Position numbers and translations under genes: made by a program. 16,516 nt of DNA from an uncultured Enorma sp. Lineage in GTDB: Bacteria > Actinomycetota > Coriobacteriia > Coriobacteriales > Coriobacteriaceae. Location: assembly GCA_905210055.1 (NCBI GenBank), contig CAJLVH010000028.1, positions 1-16,516 of the forward strand. Reading direction: 5' to 3'. This document shows positions 13,846 through 16,516 of the stretch, piece after piece (position 1 is the first letter of the stretch; the number at the start of each line of letters is the position of its first letter). The notes under the pieces are model-generated. The model saw nothing but the letters and a program-made list of their open reading frames with translations. It was not told the origin of the DNA and ran no database searches.

Positions 13846-15189
13846 ATGGAACTCAAGCGGAAATTAGAGCAGGATATCTCCTCTTGGTTTACCTCTGGAG
13901 CGCGACGCCCTCTGCTCATCAAGGGTGCTCGTCGTACAGGAAAGACGTTTACCATCGAGCAGATGGGAAGGCGACTTGCGGGCGAGGGGTTCGTAAAGCT
14001 CGACTTCCAAACAGATCTTGCCGCGATTGAGCGTATTTTCTCGTGCCCTAGCGATGATGTTGACGCTACGATTGCGCGAATTGCCGAATATAAACGCATC
14101 GACCTTGATCCGTCCTCCTCGCTCATCTTCTTCGACGAGGTGCAGCTACTTGATAAGGCGCTGAACGCCCTGCGCTTCTATGAGGACAGTCCTTGGCGCA
14201 TCATAGCGAGCGGCAGCCTTCTTGGCGTCACAACAAAGCGTCGTTCCCTGCCGTTTCCTTCAGGCGTTCAACAGATTGAGATGCACCCCCTTGATTTTGA
14301 GGAGTTCCTTTGGTCGGTGGGCGAGGAGCGTATGGCGAAGGATATTCGGGCGCACTTTGAATCGCTCGAGCCTTATGTGCTTCACGAGAGAGCTCTCGAA
14401 CTTTATAGGCGGTATCTCACTACCGGCGGTATGCCGTTGCCCGTTCGTAGATGGTGCGAGACGGGGGACATGCGTGAGGTTGAGCTGGAACAGCACGAGA
14501 TTGACGCGACATACACTGCCGACATGACCGATCCAGAAAACGGTATATCGGGTATTTCGGCAAAACGCATTTGGGAAAGCCTGCCTCGCCAGCTGCTTCG
14601 CGCATCAAGCAAAAAGTTCAAGTACGCCGACGTAGTGCGGGGAGGCAGGCGTGAGCGCCTGCTCGAGCCTCTCGAATGGCTCGCCGCGGCAGGCATCGTG
14701 ACCATCCATGATCGCACGGCAGACATGCAGGCGCCGCTTACGCCCTACAGCGATGATGAAGGAAGCTTCTTCAAGGTATACCTGGCAGATACCGGAATCA
14801 TGTTTCAGAAGTTCGGCATCGACGCTTCTTTGGTGCTCGATAACGCGCGACGAGACGAACTATCGGCGGACTTTAGGGGAGCTCTTGCGGAAAACTATGT
14901 GATGCAGGCTTTGCGGTCAAACGAGGTTCGCAGCTTTTATTGGATGCCCGAGGGATCGGGCATGAGAGGCGAGGTCGAATTCTTGTTGCAGACCAAGAGT
15001 GCAGAGGTCGTTCCCGTTGAGGTGAAGTCTGGGAGGAATGTGAGCGCAAAGAGCCTAAGGAGGCTGATGTCCGCGGGACGAAGCCCCTATGCAATCCGCC
15101 TCTCGGAAAAGGAGTTCGGCAAAACGGTGGACGACGAGGGCCGAGAGCTCAGAAGCGTCCCGCTGTATGCTGCGTTTTGCATCGAGTGA
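13846..15189 (+). CDS. AAA-type ATPase with C-terminal DUF4143 (nuclease-like) domain
   Basis: Accessory ATPase of 447 residues. N-terminal P-loop ATPase: Walker A GARRTGKT (Lys33), Walker B LIFFDEVQ, then a sensor-like IIASGSLLG. C-terminal DUF4143 with residues resembling a PD-(D/E)XK core: Glu in ALAENYV, GEVEFLL and VPVEVKSG. The family is widespread and mobile in gut bacteria, and its job is not established; DNA restriction or defence is a guess. No membrane segment or partner gene is visible. Start ATG 13846 has SD AAGGGA five bases upstream. Two TGTACA dyads upstream suggest tight repression. It ends 103 bases from the convergent peptidase gene, with a hairpin between. Confidence 0.9.
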   Translation: MELKRKLEQDISSWFTSGARRPLLIKGARRTGKTFTIEQMGRRLAGEGFVKLDFQTDLAAIERIFSCPSDDVDATIARIAEYKRIDLDPSSSLIFFDEVQLLDKALNALRFYEDSPWRIIASGSLLGVTTKRRSLPFPSGVQQIEMHPLDFEEFLWSVGEERMAKDIRAHFESLEPYVLHERALELYRRYLTTGGMPLPVRRWCETGDMREVELEQHEIDATYTADMTDPENGISGISAKRIWESLPRQLLRASSKKFKYADVVRGGRRERLLEPLEWLAAAGIVTIHDRTADMQAPLTPYSDDEGSFFKVYLADTGIMFQKFGIDASLVLDNARRDELSADFRGALAENYVMQALRSNEVRSFYWMPEGSGMRGEVEFLLQTKSAEVVPVEVKSGRNVSAKSLRRLMSAGRSPYAIRLSEKEFGKTVDDEGRELRSVPLYAAFCIE

Positions 15190-15216
15190 GATTGTCGCGC
15201 CCCGACGTATTTGGAA

Positions 15217-15278
15217 TGTAAAACCCCCTGAGGTGATGTAACATCGCGACGTTACGTTACCCCAGGGGTTATTTTACA
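15217..15278. repeat. CCCCAGGGG-family hairpin, copy B, at a convergent junction
   Basis: TGTAAAACCCCCTGAGGTG at the left pairs with the right arm ending TTATTTTACA; about 26 pairs form with a few mismatches and one gap, around the loop ATCGCGAC. It lies between the ATPase gene and the opposing peptidase gene and can act as a two-way terminator. Confidence 0.8.
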
Positions 15279-15292
15279 AGGCTCTTTTCACA

Positions 15293-16516
15293 TTACCCAA
15301 GCAGGTCGATGACGGTCCAGCCGGCGTCGCTCGCCTCGATGATGTCGCGTCCGCCGAAGACGCAGACAGGCGCCTCCGCTGCCACGCGGCTCACGGCATC
15401 GCCCAGCTCGCGCAGGCGCTCGGGTGTGGCGGCGAGCATCTCGGCACGCGTCACCGCGCGGAAGTCCGCCGGTCTGCCCGAGAGGAACGCGCCGTCTTGG
15501 CGCTTCGCGAGCCCGTAGGGCTTCGCCGGGGCATCGAGTCCGGAAACTGTGCTTACAATAAACCCTTCGAACGTGTCGCGATCGACATCGAGTTCGCTCA
15601 GCCAGCCGCCGGCCTGCGCGATGCGCGCGAGCGAGGGGTCGATCGCAGGGTCGCGGTAGGTGTAGAACGCCACGCGCCTGCCGGGGACGCTCTGGAAACC
15701 GCAGCCGTACGCGCCGCCTTTCACGCGGATCTCGTTCCACAGGTACCCATAGGAGAGTGCGTTCGCCGCCACGCTCCAGCTGCCATCGACCGCAAGGCCG
15801 AGCGCGCGCGGGTCGGCGGCTTTGCCGAGGTAGCACACGTCGCTGGGGATGATGAACGCCTCGTGCTTGTCTTCGGGTGCCGGTACGAAGAGCTCTTTGG
15901 CGGGTACGGTGCGAGCTTCGAGGCCGAGCGTTCCGGCGCACGCCCAGTAGCGCGCGTAGTCCTCGTCCGAGCCGGTGAAGCTTGCGATGGTGCCTGTGCT
16001 CGTGAAGATGCGGCGCTGCAGGTCGCGGAGGGTGTCGCACAGGCTATCGACGCGGTCGTCGAAGTTGTCGAGCAGATCACGCAGGAAGCGGTAGAACTCC
16101 ACGCCGGCAAGTTGGTCGGAAACCACTGCGGCGGGTGAGACGTAGGTGAGCGCGCGTCCAAGGGCAGCCTGGTGGCCGGCGTTCAAAAATGCCTGCTCCA
16201 TGCCGATGCGCATCTGCGTGAGCACGTCGCGGATGCGACCGGTGTCTTCGAACAGCGTCTTTGCCCAAACCTCACGCGGAATGTTCGCGAGCGCGTCGAT
16301 CTTTTCCGAAAGCGCGCCCGCAGAGACGAGCAGCACCGGCCGCGCAAGGCACCAGTTGCTCTCTTGCAGGTACACCTCGGTGGTAAACGAGAGGAAGCCG
16401 AGGTTGGAGCCAATATAGCTGTCGAGCTCGGCCGCCGTGCGCTGTGCTGTGGGAAGTTGCTGCATGAGGCGGCAGAGGATCTTCGCATAGGGAAGTTCGG
16501 CGAAGCTCAGGTGGCT
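15293..16516 (-). CDS. M16-family (presequence-protease-like) peptidase, 5'-partial
   Basis: The C-terminal 407 residues of an insulinase-superfamily zinc peptidase of the M16C/PreP type, which degrades peptides. The frame is open to the window edge, beyond ATG 16465, so the true start and the N-terminal HxxEH zinc motif lie outside. Features seen: FAELPYAKILCRLM, a typical run before the second-half fold; LGFLSFTTEVY; and EIRVKGGAYGCGF, containing the Arg/Tyr substrate pair of the C-terminal half. YLWNEIRVKGGAYG is the most diagnostic block. Its stop is 15 bases from hairpin B. Activity cannot be judged without the N-terminal half. Confidence 0.9.
   Translation of the reverse strand, partial: SHLSFAELPYAKILCRLMQQLPTAQRTAAELDSYIGSNLGFLSFTTEVYLQESNWCLARPVLLVSAGALSEKIDALANIPREVWAKTLFEDTGRIRDVLTQMRIGMEQAFLNAGHQAALGRALTYVSPAAVVSDQLAGVEFYRFLRDLLDNFDDRVDSLCDTLRDLQRRIFTSTGTIASFTGSDEDYARYWACAGTLGLEARTVPAKELFVPAPEDKHEAFIIPSDVCYLGKAADPRALGLAVDGSWSVAANALSYGYLWNEIRVKGGAYGCGFQSVPGRRVAFYTYRDPAIDPSLARIAQAGGWLSELDVDRDTFEGFIVSTVSGLDAPAKPYGLAKRQDGAFLSGRPADFRAVTRAEMLAATPERLRELGDAVSRVAAEAPVCVFGGRDIIEASDAGWTVIDLLG

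Overview
The window is a 16.5 kb piece of a high-GC bacterial chromosome. Gene content, SD-led starts, GTG start codons and small dispersed repeats built on GGGACAG and CCCCAGGGG cores fit a gut actinobacterium of the class Coriobacteriia (Collinsella/Olsenella type). That placement is an inference from recall, not from a search.

Layout. (1) 1-2679: the 3' three quarters of mfd (transcription-repair coupling factor). Its reading frame carries two small inverted repeats as coding sequence. (2) 2680-3055: a dispersed repeat copy, then an unusually AT-rich gap ending in an extended -10 promoter and a dyad. (3) 3056-7563: a same-strand catabolic cluster: KDPG-aldolase-family protein, ascorbate-type PTS IIA, IIB and IIC, a phosphotriesterase-like metallohydrolase/lactonase and a creatininase-family metallohydrolase. 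(4) 7580-8798: a D-2-hydroxyacid dehydrogenase with its own TTGTAC-N17-TATAAT promoter. Its last 31 codons lie in a large palindromic repeat. (5) 8882-9880 (minus): a YitT-type membrane protein, divergent from recQ (10044-12119). (6) 12478-13425: metA, preceded by a dyad-rich leader. (7) 13426-13845: a repeat-dense gap with a 49-bp tandem duplication, a 26-bp inverted repeat, a CCCCAGGGG hairpin and two TGTACA dyads spaced about three helical turns apart, leading into an AAA/DUF4143 ATPase gene (13846-15189). (8) 15293-16516 (minus): the C-terminal part of an M16 (presequence-protease-like) peptidase, running off the window.

How the genes work together. The cluster at 3056-8798 reads as a self-contained route for a sugar acid or sugar lactone. 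The UlaABC-like PTS would import and phosphorylate it, one or both metallohydrolases would open a lactone or C-N/C-C bond, the dehydrogenase would adjust a 2-hydroxy/2-oxo group, and the aldolase would split the product to pyruvate plus an aldehyde phosphate. It is not the classical Ula pathway: UlaG, UlaD, UlaE and UlaF are absent here, and the aldolase lacks residues normally used for KDPG. The substrate is unknown. The IIC gene has an apparent one-base frameshift just after its SD-supported start. The remaining genes are housekeeping (repair, methionine synthesis, membrane transport, proteolysis) plus one accessory ATPase.
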